Assembly: GCA_028281925.1 (NCBI GenBank)
Contig: JANQIX010000089.1
Location: 1 to 64,000, forward strand
Direction: 5' to 3'
DNA length: 64,000 nucleotides
Source: Alphaproteobacteria bacterium
Lineage (GTDB): Bacteria > Pseudomonadota > Alphaproteobacteria > DSM-16000 > Inquilinaceae
The notes under the pieces were generated by a model. That model did not search any database. It was not told the DNA's origin and saw only the letters and a list, made by a program, of their open reading frames with translations. Shown here piece by piece: positions 28,439 to 37,524 of this stretch (positions within the stretch are counted from its first letter, which is position 1; the number at the start of each line of letters is the position of its first letter). The translations under genes and the position numbers were made by a program.

Positions 28439-29799
28439 AACGCGAGGTACGGCTCCCCGGCGGCGATGCGCTGGACGTAGAGCGCCGCCTCTCGTGCATG
28501 ATAGTCGCCCCACATGGTGGCTTCGCCATAGGGGATCGCGGCACCAGCTGGCACGTGATCCCATCCGTTCGGCCGGTGATACTGGCTGTGCAGGACGAGG
28601 CCGTGATGGTCAACGTCGTCGCACAGATAGGGCGCCCCCATCAGCGTATCCACAACCGTCAAACCCGCCGCCAGGTATCGGTTGCCGTCCGCGTCCCCGC
28701 GCGCAGCAAGGTGGCGGCCGAGACGCATCAGTCCCTGCGATGCGATCGCGGCGGCTGAGCTGTCCACCGGCTCTCGCCCGTTGAAAGGGTCGGACGGACG
28801 CGCCCGCCAGTCCCCGAGTTCGAACAAGGCAGGGGCCCCCGTATCCCAATAGGGCACGCCGTCGGTCGCCGTATTGTCGATGTAGAAGTCGCATGTAGCC
28901 CGCGCCGCCTGTTCCACGACCTGCAAGAGACCGGCGCCATGGGGAACCGCCGCCAGTTCCGACGCCGGCAGCGTCGCGAGATATTCCAGCAGTTCGCCAT
29001 AGCCACAGATCGCCCAGGCGAGCCCCCGCGTCCAGGTGCTGAACGGCGCATAGCCCTGCTGCGTGCTGGGGCACCGGTAGGCGCCGGTCACCGTGTTGAA
29101 GATCGACTCGTGCGCAACCCGGCCGCGCAGGTCGTACACGTCCCTGCCCTCACCGTAGTAGACGTTGTAGCGGGCGGTGGTCACTGCATGCTGCGCCAAG
29201 CGTGCCAGCAGTGAGATGCGCGTGTCGCCTTCCTCCATCATCACATGGCCCAGCTGGTGTGCCAGCGCCAACACCCGCAGGCTGCGGATCGTATCGATGA
29301 ACAGCGAGTGTGGGCCGTTGAATGACGGGATGTATCCGAGATCTTCCGGCAGGGCCGTCCACCGCCGGGCCTGGACGGCACCGCTGACCTTCAGCGCCAG
29401 GCGGTAGAATTCCAGCTCCCATTCGCTGGACTCGATGCGGCCCTCCGCCGCCAGGCGCAACAGGCCGCCATAGGTGCTGACATTGTTGAAGCCGTGGTCG
29501 TGAACGCCGAAATGGGTGAGATGCGGCGCCATCACGTCGCGCGTGCGCTGGCGGCCCAGGTCCAGGTATCGCTGCTCGCCGGTGGCATCGAATTGCAGTA
29601 TGGCGCTGCCGAACTGAAAGCCCTGCGTCCATTCCGTCCAGCCACGCGCCGTGTAGCGCCCCTCCACCGTGAAGACCGGGGCGCCGCGCGCAAGATCGAA
29701 GTCACGCTCGATCGCGTCGATCTTGGCAGCGGACAGCGACCACATGTGCTGAATCTTCGGCAGGATGCCGGACGGCGTCAGGTCTGTACGAATCTCCAC
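28408..29799 (-). CDS. glycoside hydrolase family 88 protein (unsaturated uronyl hydrolase-like)
   Basis: GH88 enzymes hydrolyse the 4,5-unsaturated uronic acid left on oligosaccharides by polysaccharide lyases. The 463-aa protein has the family landmarks HDHGFNNVSTYGGLLRLA with the proposed catalytic Asp, TWTRGLAWAICGYGELL in the barrel, and DSSAAAIASQGLMRLG. There is no signal peptide, so it should be cytoplasmic. GTG 29799 is preceded by a G-rich site. It lies 52 bp downstream of an SDR gene on the same strand, suggesting joint use of an imported uronide. No polysaccharide lyase is in the window. Confidence 0.85.
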   Translation of the reverse strand: MEIRTDLTPSGILPKIQHMWSLSAAKIDAIERDFDLARGAPVFTVEGRYTARGWTEWTQGFQFGSAILQFDATGEQRYLDLGRQRTRDVMAPHLTHFGVHDHGFNNVSTYGGLLRLAAEGRIESSEWELEFYRLALKVSGAVQARRWTALPEDLGYIPSFNGPHSLFIDTIRSLRVLALAHQLGHVMMEEGDTRISLLARLAQHAVTTARYNVYYGEGRDVYDLRGRVAHESIFNTVTGAYRCPSTQQGYAPFSTWTRGLAWAICGYGELLEYLATLPASELAAVPHGAGLLQVVEQAARATCDFYIDNTATDGVPYWDTGAPALFELGDWRARPSDPFNGREPVDSSAAAIASQGLMRLGRHLAARGDADGNRYLAAGLTVVDTLMGAPYLCDDVDHHGLVLHSQYHRPNGWDHVPAGAAIPYGEATMWGDYHAREAALYVQRIAAGEPYLAFYSIGGSAAG

Positions 29800-29851
29800 G
29801 AACGTTCCCCCCTGATTCTGGTCTTGATCGAAAAGTGCCGGGCGACGGGCG

Positions 29852-30631
29852 TCACAGAACGGGCACAGTCAGGCCCCCATCCACGGTCAGAACCTGTCCG
29901 GTCGCATAGGGCAGGTCGCCCCGCAGCAGCGCGGCCACGGCGGCGCCCACATCCTCCGGTGTGCCCCACCGGGGTTCCAGCGCCAGCCCCTCGGCGAACA
30001 GGCGGTCGTATTTCTCGGTCACCGCCGATGTCATGTCGGTGCGGATCACGCCCGGGCGGACCTCGTAGACCGGGATCCCGAATTCGGCCAAGCGCACCGC
30101 CCACAGGCGCGCTGCCATGGCAAGACCGGCCTTACTGAGGCAATAGTCGCCGCGATTGACCGAGGCGACGGTGGCGGAAATCGAGGTCACGAACACCACG
30201 CCGCCCCGGTAGCCCGCGTCCGCCCTGGCTTGCTCGGCCATAACGCGCGCCGCGCGCTGGGTCAGGAAATAGGGCCCCCGCAGGTTGGTCCCGATCAGCC
30301 GGTCGAAACTCTCCTCGCCCGCCTCAAGGATGTCCGCACGCTCAAGCGGCGCGACACCGGCATTGTTCACCAGCGCATGCAGGCCGCCGAACCGCTGCCG
30401 AATGCCGTCGACCAGCGGACCGTGGTCCTCCGTCCGGGCGATGTTTGCCTGGAAATAGGCGACCTCCGCGCCCTGCCGGCGCAGGTCTTCCAGCGTTTCC
30501 TCCACCGCCGGCTGGGGCCGGACGCCGCAGATGGCAAGGCGCCAGCCCTCGCTTGCAAGGCGCCGGCTGATGCCGAGACCGATACCACGTCCGCCCCCTG
30601 TTACCAGGGCAACCCGACCATCCGCTGCCAT
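29852..30631 (-). CDS. short-chain dehydrogenase/reductase
   Basis: A classical SDR of 259 aa. It has the cofactor motif TGGGRGIG near 11-18, NNAG in the middle, and the Ser/Tyr/Lys triad in FVTSISATVAS followed by YCLSK. It ends with VLTVDGGLTVPV. The start at ATG 30631 has GGAGAG about 10 nt upstream. It is transcribed together with the GH88 gene and divergently from a Gfo/Idh/MocA gene. It may reduce the keto-uronate released by GH88, as KduD-like SDRs do, but the sequence does not fix the substrate. Confidence 0.88.
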   Translation of the reverse strand: MAADGRVALVTGGGRGIGLGISRRLASEGWRLAICGVRPQPAVEETLEDLRRQGAEVAYFQANIARTEDHGPLVDGIRQRFGGLHALVNNAGVAPLERADILEAGEESFDRLIGTNLRGPYFLTQRAARVMAEQARADAGYRGGVVFVTSISATVASVNRGDYCLSKAGLAMAARLWAVRLAEFGIPVYEVRPGVIRTDMTSAVTEKYDRLFAEGLALEPRWGTPEDVGAAVAALLRGDLPYATGQVLTVDGGLTVPVL

Positions 30632-30936
30632 GAATACCCGCTCTCCAGATCGCCGCTCGATGCCCAGATTGGCCGCCGCGCATGGGAAGATGTGCACGGT
30701 ACCTGTTGTCGTCGAGCGCAGAAGTATCTATTCATTGAATAACACGCTTTGGCGGGCGACCATGCAAGAGCCTTCGTCACGGGCCGACAGCATGGACGCC
30801 CTGCCGAGAACATGTGACGGGTCCTTTGGCGTCTCAGGGATGGGTGATAGAGTGAAGGCTACGGTGGGCCCCTATCCCTCCGGCAAAAATCAAGAAACGC
30901 GACACGAACCGCGGCGTATGGGAGGGAGCGCGGGGT
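30632..30936. promoter_or_regulatory. divergent promoter region with palindrome
   Basis: About 300 bp between divergent catabolic operons. It contains the perfect 13-bp inverted repeat TATTCATTGAATA at 30729-30741, about 100 bp from the SDR start and 196 bp from the Gfo/Idh start. This is in AT-rich DNA and is the best operator candidate here. No regulator gene is adjacent. Confidence 0.4.
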
Positions 30937-31968
30937 ATGGCCAGTAGACGTGTCGCCGTTGTCGGCCTCGGTATGGCTGTCGCGCCGCATGCGCAGAGCC
31001 TGCTGTCGCTGGGCGATCGGGTCGAAGTGGCAGGATGCTACAGCGGCAGTGCGGACCGGCGGATGGCGTTCGCCGACCGCTTCCACCTGCCGGTCACCGA
31101 CGACCTGGATGCGCTGTTTGCCGATGACAGCATCGATGCTCTGTTCCTGCTGACACCGCCGACCACCCATCTCGACCTGGTGCACCGCGCCGCTGAGGCC
31201 GGCAAGCATGTGCTGCTGGAAAAGCCGCTGGAAGCGACGCTGGACCGCTCGCGGGCCGTCGTCGAGGCAATGGAGGATGCCGGCCTGACCTTGGCCGTCA
31301 TGTTCCAGCACCGGTTTCGCCCGGTCGCGCGGCGGCTCGCCGGCCTGTTGGCGGACGGCCGACTGGGCGCGCTTTTGATGGCCTCTGCCAGCATCCACTG
31401 GTGGCGGCCGGACAGCTATTTCGCCCAACCCGGCCGCGGCATGAAGGCGCGCGACGGCGGCGGGGTGCTGCTGACACAGGGCATCCACACGCTGGATCTG
31501 TTCGTGAGCCTGACCGGCCTGCCGCAGGAGGTCATGTCCTATGCGGTGACAAGCCCGCTGCGCCGCATCGACACCGAAGACATCGTCAGCGCCAGTGCCC
31601 GCTTCCCCGGTGGTGCAATCGGCGCCATTGAAGCGACGACGGTTGCCTATCCGGGCTTTGCTGAGACCATTGTGCTTGCCGGCGAAGACGGCACCGCCCG
31701 GCTGGCGAGCAACCATCTGCATGTTGCGCTCAAGGACGGCACTGTCATCGAAGACGGCAGCGCCGATGCCGGCGGCGGCGGCGGCGCTGACCCCATGGCC
31801 TTCTCGCACGAGCCGCATCAGGCCCTGATCACCGATTTCCTGGACGCGATCGACGAAGGCCGGCCGGCCGTCACCAACGGCCGTGAGGCTCTCAAGGTCC
31901 ACGCCCTGATCGACACGATGCTGCGGGCGGCGGAGGCCGGCCGGCATCTTCCGGTCCCTCAGGCTTGA
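30937..31968 (+). CDS. Gfo/Idh/MocA family NAD(P)-dependent oxidoreductase
   Basis: A 343-aa sugar or inositol-type dehydrogenase. It shows an N-terminal Rossmann segment VAVVGLGMAVAPHA, the hallmark EKPLE near residue 95 (LLEKPLE), and the C-terminal domain motif GGGVLLTQGIHTLDLF with the catalytic-region His. GGAGG lies about 12 nt before the ATG. It heads a plus-strand run to 39439 with CoA enzymes, a TRAP transporter, an SDR and a sugar-acid dehydratase. Substrate unknown. Confidence 0.92.
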   Translation: MASRRVAVVGLGMAVAPHAQSLLSLGDRVEVAGCYSGSADRRMAFADRFHLPVTDDLDALFADDSIDALFLLTPPTTHLDLVHRAAEAGKHVLLEKPLEATLDRSRAVVEAMEDAGLTLAVMFQHRFRPVARRLAGLLADGRLGALLMASASIHWWRPDSYFAQPGRGMKARDGGGVLLTQGIHTLDLFVSLTGLPQEVMSYAVTSPLRRIDTEDIVSASARFPGGAIGAIEATTVAYPGFAETIVLAGEDGTARLASNHLHVALKDGTVIEDGSADAGGGGGADPMAFSHEPHQALITDFLDAIDEGRPAVTNGREALKVHALIDTMLRAAEAGRHLPVPQA

Positions 31969-31981
31969 GACAGAGCATCCC

Positions 31982-33601
31982 ATGACCGCCCAACCCATCA
32001 CCCCGCAGGATGCTGCCAGGCTGATCCCCGACGGGGCCGTCGTTTCCGTCAGTTCGTCCAGCGGCCTCAACTGCCCGGATCGGGTTCTTCAGGCGATCGG
32101 CGAGCGGTTCGCCAAGAACGGTGGCCCCCGCGGCCTCACCCTGCTGCACCCCATCGCCGCGGGCGACATGTACGGCATCAAGGGCATCGACCACCTGGCG
32201 CAGGACGACCTGATCCGCACGGTGATTGCCGGGTCCTATCCCAGCGGTCCATCTTCAATGCCAACGCCCTTGATCTGGCAGATGATCGTCGAAGACCGCG
32301 TCGCGGCCTACAACGTCCCCAGCGGCATTCTTTACGACATGCACCGCGACGCGGCGGCGCGCCGGCCCGGCGTGCTGACCCAGGTCGGCATCGACACCTT
32401 CGTCGATCCCCGCCGGCAAGGCTGCCGCATGAATGCCGCGGCGCGGGACGACATTGTGCGGCTGGTCGACTTCGACGGCCAGGAATGGCTGCATTTCCGC
32501 AACATCCCGCCCGACGTGGCGATCGTTCGGGGCACCACGGCGGATGAGCGCGGCAATATCTCCGTGGAACACGAGGGCGCCGTGCTGGGGGTGATCGACC
32601 AGGCGCTGGCCACGCGCGCCAATGGCGGTATCGTCATCGCCCAGGTGAAGCGCCTGACGACGGAGGGCTCGATCCCGCCGCATCACGTCCACCTGCCGTC
32701 GACGCTGGTCGACTACATCGTCGTCGATCCCGACCAGCCGCAAGCCACCGAAACGCTCTACGATCCAGCCATCAGCGGCGAGGTGCGCCGCCCGTTGGAG
32801 AGCTTCGATCCACCGCCCTTCGGCCTGGACAAGGTGATCGCGCGGCGTGCCGCCATGGAGCTGGCGGAAGGCGATGTGGTCAATCTCGGCTTCGGCCTCT
32901 CTGCCCTCGTACCGGAGGTGCTGATTGAAGAGGGCCTGCACGGCCGCGTCACGTGGTCCATCGAGCAGGGTGCGGTCGGCGGCGTCCCACTGACCGGCTT
33001 CGTCTTCGGCTGCTCCGCCAATGCCGAGGCGATCATGCAGTCGCCGCAACAGTTCACCTTCTTCCAAGGCGGCGGCGCCGACTGCGCGCTCTTGTCGTTC
33101 CTGGAGGTCGACGGCGACGGCAGCGTCAACGTCTCCCGCCTCAGCACCAAGCCGCATGTCACCGCCGGCGTCGGCGGCTTCATCGACATCACCGCGCATG
33201 GGCGCAAGCTGGTCTTCTCCGGCTATTTCTCTGCCGGCGGACTGAAACAGGAAGTCGAGGATGGCGCTTTGCGGATCGACCAGGACGGCCGGTTCGCGAA
33301 GTTCGTGGAAACGGTGCAGCACGTGACCTTCAGCGGCCGCCGCGGGCGTGAACTGGGCCAGGACGTCGTCTTCGTCACCGAACGGGGCGTGCTGCGGCTG
33401 ACAGAACAGGGACTGGTGCTGGTCGAAATCGCGCCGGGCGTCGACGCCAAGCGCGATATTCTCGACCGCAGCCAAGCCCCCATCACCATGGCGGGCGATT
33501 TACAGGTCATGGATCCGCGCCTGTTCAGGCCCGAACCCATGGCGCTGCAACTCCAGCCGGCGCGGCGCCGCGCGCCTCAACTGGCGGCGGCGGCGCAATG
33601 A
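31982..33601 (+). CDS. acyl-CoA:carboxylate CoA-transferase (propionate CoA-transferase-like)
   Basis: A 539-aa fused alpha-beta family I CoA-transferase. It has the first-domain opening DGAVVSVSSSSGLNCPDRV and, in the second half, SIEQGAVGGVPLTG, where Glu328 is the expected nucleophile that forms the glutamyl-CoA intermediate. A second glycine-rich block, GGGADCALLSFLEVDGDG, follows. It would activate a carboxylic acid at the cost of another acyl-CoA. Its stop overlaps the following crotonase start by 4 nt, so the two act together. Confidence 0.9.
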   Translation: MTAQPITPQDAARLIPDGAVVSVSSSSGLNCPDRVLQAIGERFAKNGGPRGLTLLHPIAAGDMYGIKGIDHLAQDDLIRTVIAGSYPSGPSSMPTPLIWQMIVEDRVAAYNVPSGILYDMHRDAAARRPGVLTQVGIDTFVDPRRQGCRMNAAARDDIVRLVDFDGQEWLHFRNIPPDVAIVRGTTADERGNISVEHEGAVLGVIDQALATRANGGIVIAQVKRLTTEGSIPPHHVHLPSTLVDYIVVDPDQPQATETLYDPAISGEVRRPLESFDPPPFGLDKVIARRAAMELAEGDVVNLGFGLSALVPEVLIEEGLHGRVTWSIEQGAVGGVPLTGFVFGCSANAEAIMQSPQQFTFFQGGGADCALLSFLEVDGDGSVNVSRLSTKPHVTAGVGGFIDITAHGRKLVFSGYFSAGGLKQEVEDGALRIDQDGRFAKFVETVQHVTFSGRRGRELGQDVVFVTERGVLRLTEQGLVLVEIAPGVDAKRDILDRSQAPITMAGDLQVMDPRLFRPEPMALQLQPARRRAPQLAAAAQ

Positions 33602-34380
33602 CGGATCAAACCACAGTTCTGCATAGTCGCGACGGCGCGATCGCGACCGTCACGCTCAACCGCCCGGACAAGCTCAACGCCCTGACGCCTGAGATGGTCG
33701 GGCGGCTGCATGCCGTGCTGGACGAGATCGAGCAGGATGCCGACTGTCGCGTGGTTCTGCTGAGCTCCACCGGCGAGAAAGCATTCTGTGCAGGTGCCGA
33801 TGTGGATGCCTGGTCGGTCCTGCCTGCGGTCGACATGTGGCGTCGCTGGGGGCCGCTGGGCCATCGGCTTTTCGATCGGATCGCCCACCTGCGTCAGCCG
33901 ATCATCGCCGTGATCGGCGGTCTTGCGCTCGGCGGCGGGCTGGAGCTGGCACTGGCCTGCGATCTTCGGATCGCCGGCCCCGCGGCCAAGTTTGGCCTGC
34001 CGGAGGTCACCATCGCGACCTTGCCGGGTTGGGGTGGCACCCAGCGCCTGCCCGCCATCATCGGTCTCGGCCGCGCGAAGGAGCTGGTGCTGACCGGCAG
34101 GCGCATCGATGCCGCCACAGCCGAACAGTGGGGCTTGGTCAACGCCGTGGCGCAGGCGGGCGAACTGGAGGCCGAGGCGCGGGCGCTTGCGGCGCGGATT
34201 TCCAACAATGCACCCGTTTCCGTGCAAGCGGCCAAACAGCTCGTCGATGCCGGACAGGGGAACGGCACCGGCGCGGTGCTGGAGGGCCTGGCCGGGTCGG
34301 TGTGCCTGGCCACACAGGATGCACAGGAAGGGATCGCCGCGTTGAAAGACCGGCGTAGGCCCGAGTTCACAGGAGGGTGA
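33598..34380 (+). CDS. enoyl-CoA hydratase/isomerase (crotonase) family protein
   Basis: A 260-aa crotonase. The oxyanion-hole segment GLALGGGLELALACD carries the first active-site Glu, and FGLPEVTIATLPGWGGTQRL carries the second, so hydratase chemistry is plausible. Its start overlaps the CoA-transferase by 4 nt. It is probably the second step after CoA activation of the transported acid. A strong palindrome follows the stop. Confidence 0.92.
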   Translation: MTDQTTVLHSRDGAIATVTLNRPDKLNALTPEMVGRLHAVLDEIEQDADCRVVLLSSTGEKAFCAGADVDAWSVLPAVDMWRRWGPLGHRLFDRIAHLRQPIIAVIGGLALGGGLELALACDLRIAGPAAKFGLPEVTIATLPGWGGTQRLPAIIGLGRAKELVLTGRRIDAATAEQWGLVNAVAQAGELEAEARALAARISNNAPVSVQAAKQLVDAGQGNGTGAVLEGLAGSVCLATQDAQEGIAALKDRRRPEFTGG

Positions 34381-34391
34381 CGGGACTGTCT

Positions 34392-34415
34392 GGCCGGCGC
34401 CGATCGGCGCCGGCC
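34392..34415. terminator. 24-bp perfect palindrome between the crotonase and dctP genes
   Basis: Positions 34392-34415 form a perfect self-complementary GC-rich sequence (arms GGCCGGCGCCGA / TCGGCGCCGGCC). It is 11 bp after the crotonase stop and 76 bp before dctP, with no T-run behind it. It may terminate partially, protect an mRNA end, or bind protein. Confidence 0.4.
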
Positions 34416-34490
34416 TTGTGTGACCCGGCAGGTCGTGGGATCCGTCCGGGGAAGGAAGCGAAGAGTCCATCAAAAAGGGAGTTTCACGAG

Positions 34491-35477
34491 ATGTATCGAT
34501 CCACCACAGCGTTGTTTGCGGCCACTCTGGTCGCCGGTCTCGGCACCACGGCAAGTGCCGACACGGTTGAGCTGCACGGCGCCTCGCAGTTCGACGAGAA
34601 CCACTCCTACACCATCACCATGCGCAAGTTCGAAGAGCTGGTGACGGAGTGCTATGACGGCGATGTCGAGTTCGTCATGCACCTCAATTCCGAGCTCGGC
34701 GTCGAGCGCGACTTCTTCCAGATGATGAGCCAGGGCGTTTCCGTCGACTATGCCGTGGTCGCACCGTCGCACATGGCCAGCCTGTCGCCGCAGATGCCGC
34801 TGATGGACATGCCGTTCCTGTTCCGCGACCTCGACCACTGGAACGCGGTGCTGGACAGCGGCACGGCCTTCGAGCTGATCGAGGAAGAGGTCCTGGGTAA
34901 CGCCGATGTCCGCGTCATCGGCTATGGCGGCGGCGGCACCCGCAACCTGATCAGCAACCGCGAGATCACCGGCATGGATGAGCTTTCGGGCTTCCAGATG
35001 CGGGTGATGGGCGCACCGATCCAGGCGATGATCTTCGAAGCGATCACGGCCGAGCCTTCCGTCATCGCCTATAACGAAGTCTACAACGCCGTGCAGACCG
35101 GCGTGGTCGACGGCCTGGAGAACGAGGCTGCCGGCATCGAGCAGATGAAGTTCTACGAGGTCGCGCCCTACATCATCCTGACGCAGCACGCGATCACGGT
35201 GCGGCCGCTGATGTTCTCCGACCACACCTTCCAGCGTCTGCCGGAAGACCTGCAGGCCTGTGTGCTGGAGGCGGGACCGGAAGCCGCGCGGCACGGCCGC
35301 GAGATCGAGTCCGGTCAGGACGGCGAAAAGCTGACCATGATGGAAGATAATGGCTGGCTGCAGACCGTGCCGTTCGCAGATCGTGACCAGCTGCTGGAGC
35401 TGTCGATCCCGGTGCAGGACGAATTCGCGGCCGAACTCGGCGCCACCGAGACGCTTGAGCGTATCCGCGGGATGTAG
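34491..35477 (+). CDS. dctP: TRAP transporter substrate-binding protein
   Basis: A periplasmic receptor of 328 aa for an organic acid. A Sec signal peptide (MYRSTTALFAATLVAGLG, ending around TASA at 23) precedes a DctP fold. The mature part includes LGVERDFFQMMSQG and the conserved Arg of FQMRVMGAP that normally salt-bridges the ligand carboxylate. I chose ATG 34491 because GGGAG lies about 10 nt upstream and the signal peptide begins there. dctQ and dctM follow, separated by a strong hairpin that would raise receptor over permease expression. Confidence 0.93.
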   Translation: MYRSTTALFAATLVAGLGTTASADTVELHGASQFDENHSYTITMRKFEELVTECYDGDVEFVMHLNSELGVERDFFQMMSQGVSVDYAVVAPSHMASLSPQMPLMDMPFLFRDLDHWNAVLDSGTAFELIEEEVLGNADVRVIGYGGGGTRNLISNREITGMDELSGFQMRVMGAPIQAMIFEAITAEPSVIAYNEVYNAVQTGVVDGLENEAAGIEQMKFYEVAPYIILTQHAITVRPLMFSDHTFQRLPEDLQACVLEAGPEAARHGREIESGQDGEKLTMMEDNGWLQTVPFADRDQLLELSIPVQDEFAAELGATETLERIRGM

Positions 35478-35488
35478 TTGATGCCTTC

Positions 35489-35518
35489 GGGCCGGCCCCC
35501 ATCCTGGTGGGCCGGCCC
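35489..35518 (+). terminator. attenuating terminator between dctP and dctQ
   Basis: A perfect 10-bp stem GGGCCGGCCC repeated on both arms with a 10-nt loop, followed by GTTTTCTT. This is a good intrinsic-terminator shape placed 11 bp after the receptor stop. Partial read-through would set the excess of binding protein over membrane subunits. Confidence 0.6.
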
Positions 35519-35607
35519 GTTTTCTTGTGACCGCCCCGGCGGTCGATACCCTTGGCAGCGGCCGACCGACGGCCGGATCTCAAGCCGAGGGCGCGGGTGA
35601 CACGCCC

Positions 35608-36198
35608 ATGATCGTCTTCGAAAAACTGCTGGACGGCTATTACAAGGTCCTGCGCTTCGTCGTCGGCCTGATGATGGCCGCCCTCATCATCCCCGTCGCG
35701 ATGCAGGTGCTGTCCCGCCCGCTGGACATACCCTGGATCGGCGAGGTCCGCTTCGTGCCGCGCTATCTGTGGACCGAAGAGGTCGCGTTGTTCCTGTTCA
35801 TCTGGATCATCATGCTTGGGTCCGTGATCGCTGTGCGGGAGAAGACGCACTTCGTCGTGGACATCGTGCCTGAGCCCAAGAACATCCAGCTACGGGGCTT
35901 CATGCGCATGATCGTGCACGGCGCCATGGGCGTGATGGCGTACTTCTTTGCGGTGGACGGCTGGGACTACTTCCAGTTCGGCGGCCGCCAGCAATCCGAC
36001 TATCTGCGCTATGACCTTGGGTATCTGTACTTCACGGTGCCTCTGGCCGGCGCCAGCTGGGGTATCTTCCTGCTCGAGAACTTCGTGAAAGACATCCACA
36101 TGATCGTGCGCGGCAACGGCAGTGATGGCGAGGCCGACCGGGCAACCAGGCTGCCCGATGCAGGGCAGGACGATATCGGAAAGGAGGCGTCGCTATGA
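35608..36198 (+). CDS. dctQ: TRAP transporter small permease subunit
   Basis: The four-helix small subunit, 196 aa from ATG 35608. Hydrophobic segments lie near 15-35, 58-76, 94-112 and 134-152, and the typical LWTEEVALFLFIWIIMLGS lies in the second. A GTG at 35527 would add 27 polar residues but sits directly on the terminator's T-run, so I prefer 35608, although its ribosome site is weak. Its stop overlaps the dctM start by 4 nt. Confidence 0.88.
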   Translation: MIVFEKLLDGYYKVLRFVVGLMMAALIIPVAMQVLSRPLDIPWIGEVRFVPRYLWTEEVALFLFIWIIMLGSVIAVREKTHFVVDIVPEPKNIQLRGFMRMIVHGAMGVMAYFFAVDGWDYFQFGGRQQSDYLRYDLGYLYFTVPLAGASWGIFLLENFVKDIHMIVRGNGSDGEADRATRLPDAGQDDIGKEASL

Positions 36199-37496
36199 GT
36201 GCCGGCGACGCCGCGCTGCTGTTGTTCAGCACCTTCGGTATTCTTGTTGTCCTGCGCATCCCGGTTTCTTTCGCGCTCGGCATAGCGTGCCTGCCGGTCC
36301 TCTTGATCGACGACCGCATGCGCCCGTTCATCCTGCTGAACGAGTCCTTCACATCCTACTGGTCGTTCATCCTGCTGGCTGTGCCGTTCTTCCTGTTGGC
36401 CGCCAACCTGATGAACATGGCCGGCATTACCGATCGGCTGATCAACCTGTCAAAGGTAGCCGTGGGCCATATGCCGGGCGGGCTCGGTCATATCAATGTC
36501 GTCGTCAGCATGCTGTTCGCCGGCATCTCCGGCTCTTCCACGGCAGATGCGGCGGGCATTGGCAAGCTGTTGATCCCGGCCATGGTCAAGCAGGGATACG
36601 ATGTGCGGTTCTCCGTCGCGATTACCGCCTGCTCCTCTGTCATGGGCGTGATCATTCCGCCCAGCATCCTGATGGTGGTCTGGGGCGGGGTGATGTCGGT
36701 GTCGATTGGCGCCCTTTTCCTGGCGGGCGTCCTGCCCGGCATCCTCATCGCGGTCGCGATGATGACCACGGTCTATGCCTACGCGAAGGTGTACAAGTAC
36801 CCGATCTATCACCGATCCACGCTCAGCGAACTGCTGCCGGCCTTCACCAAGGCTATCCTGGCCCTGCTGACGCCGATCATCATCGTGGCCGGCATCGTCG
36901 GTGGTATCTTCACGCCGACGGAGAGTTCGGTCGTCGCGGTGATCTACACCCTCATCGTCGGCACGATGATCTACCGCACCGTCAACTTCCCGAAATTCGT
37001 ACATGCAGTGTACGAAACGGGCCGGTTCGCGGCGATCTCCCTGTTCTGCATTGGCACGGCATCGGCCTTCGGCTTCCTGCTCGCCTACTACAAGGTGCCG
37101 GAAGCGCTGGTCGATTGGATTGCCTCGATGGCACTCGGGCGTGTCGAAACCGGGTTCATGATCGCAATGGCCTTCCTCTTGATCGGCCTGTTCATCGACG
37201 CGATCCCGGCCATCATCATCCTGGGCACGATCCTGTTCCCGGTTGCGCAGAGCGTTGACATACATGCGGTGCACTTCGCCATCATCGGCGTGATCTCGCT
37301 GGCCTTCGGGCTGGTGACGCCACCCTATGGCCTGTGCCTGCTGATCGCCGCGTCGATCGGCGGCATCTCTGTGGTCAAGGCGCTGAAGGATGTGGGCATC
37401 GTGCTGTTGCCGATGCTGGCCATCCTGGTGCTGGTCGTCGTGCTGCCCGATGTCATTCTTTGGCTGCCGCGCGTGGTCATGCCCCAGTTCATGTAG
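36195..37496 (+). CDS. dctM: TRAP transporter large permease subunit
   Basis: A 433-aa membrane protein with about 12 hydrophobic segments that carries the Na+-coupled transport path. The family signatures AGISGSSTADAAGIGKLLIPAM (about 112-133) and VIIPPSILMVVWGGVMSVS are present, as is the late FGLVTPPYGLCLL. AGGAGG precedes the ATG. It follows dctQ with a 4-nt overlap, completing a DctPQM system in a catabolic operon. Confidence 0.94.
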   Translation: MSAGDAALLLFSTFGILVVLRIPVSFALGIACLPVLLIDDRMRPFILLNESFTSYWSFILLAVPFFLLAANLMNMAGITDRLINLSKVAVGHMPGGLGHINVVVSMLFAGISGSSTADAAGIGKLLIPAMVKQGYDVRFSVAITACSSVMGVIIPPSILMVVWGGVMSVSIGALFLAGVLPGILIAVAMMTTVYAYAKVYKYPIYHRSTLSELLPAFTKAILALLTPIIIVAGIVGGIFTPTESSVVAVIYTLIVGTMIYRTVNFPKFVHAVYETGRFAAISLFCIGTASAFGFLLAYYKVPEALVDWIASMALGRVETGFMIAMAFLLIGLFIDAIPAIIILGTILFPVAQSVDIHAVHFAIIGVISLAFGLVTPPYGLCLLIAASIGGISVVKALKDVGIVLLPMLAILVLVVVLPDVILWLPRVVMPQFM

Positions 37497-37524
37497 TCCT
37501 CGTTCGTAGCAGTAGGGATCGACA

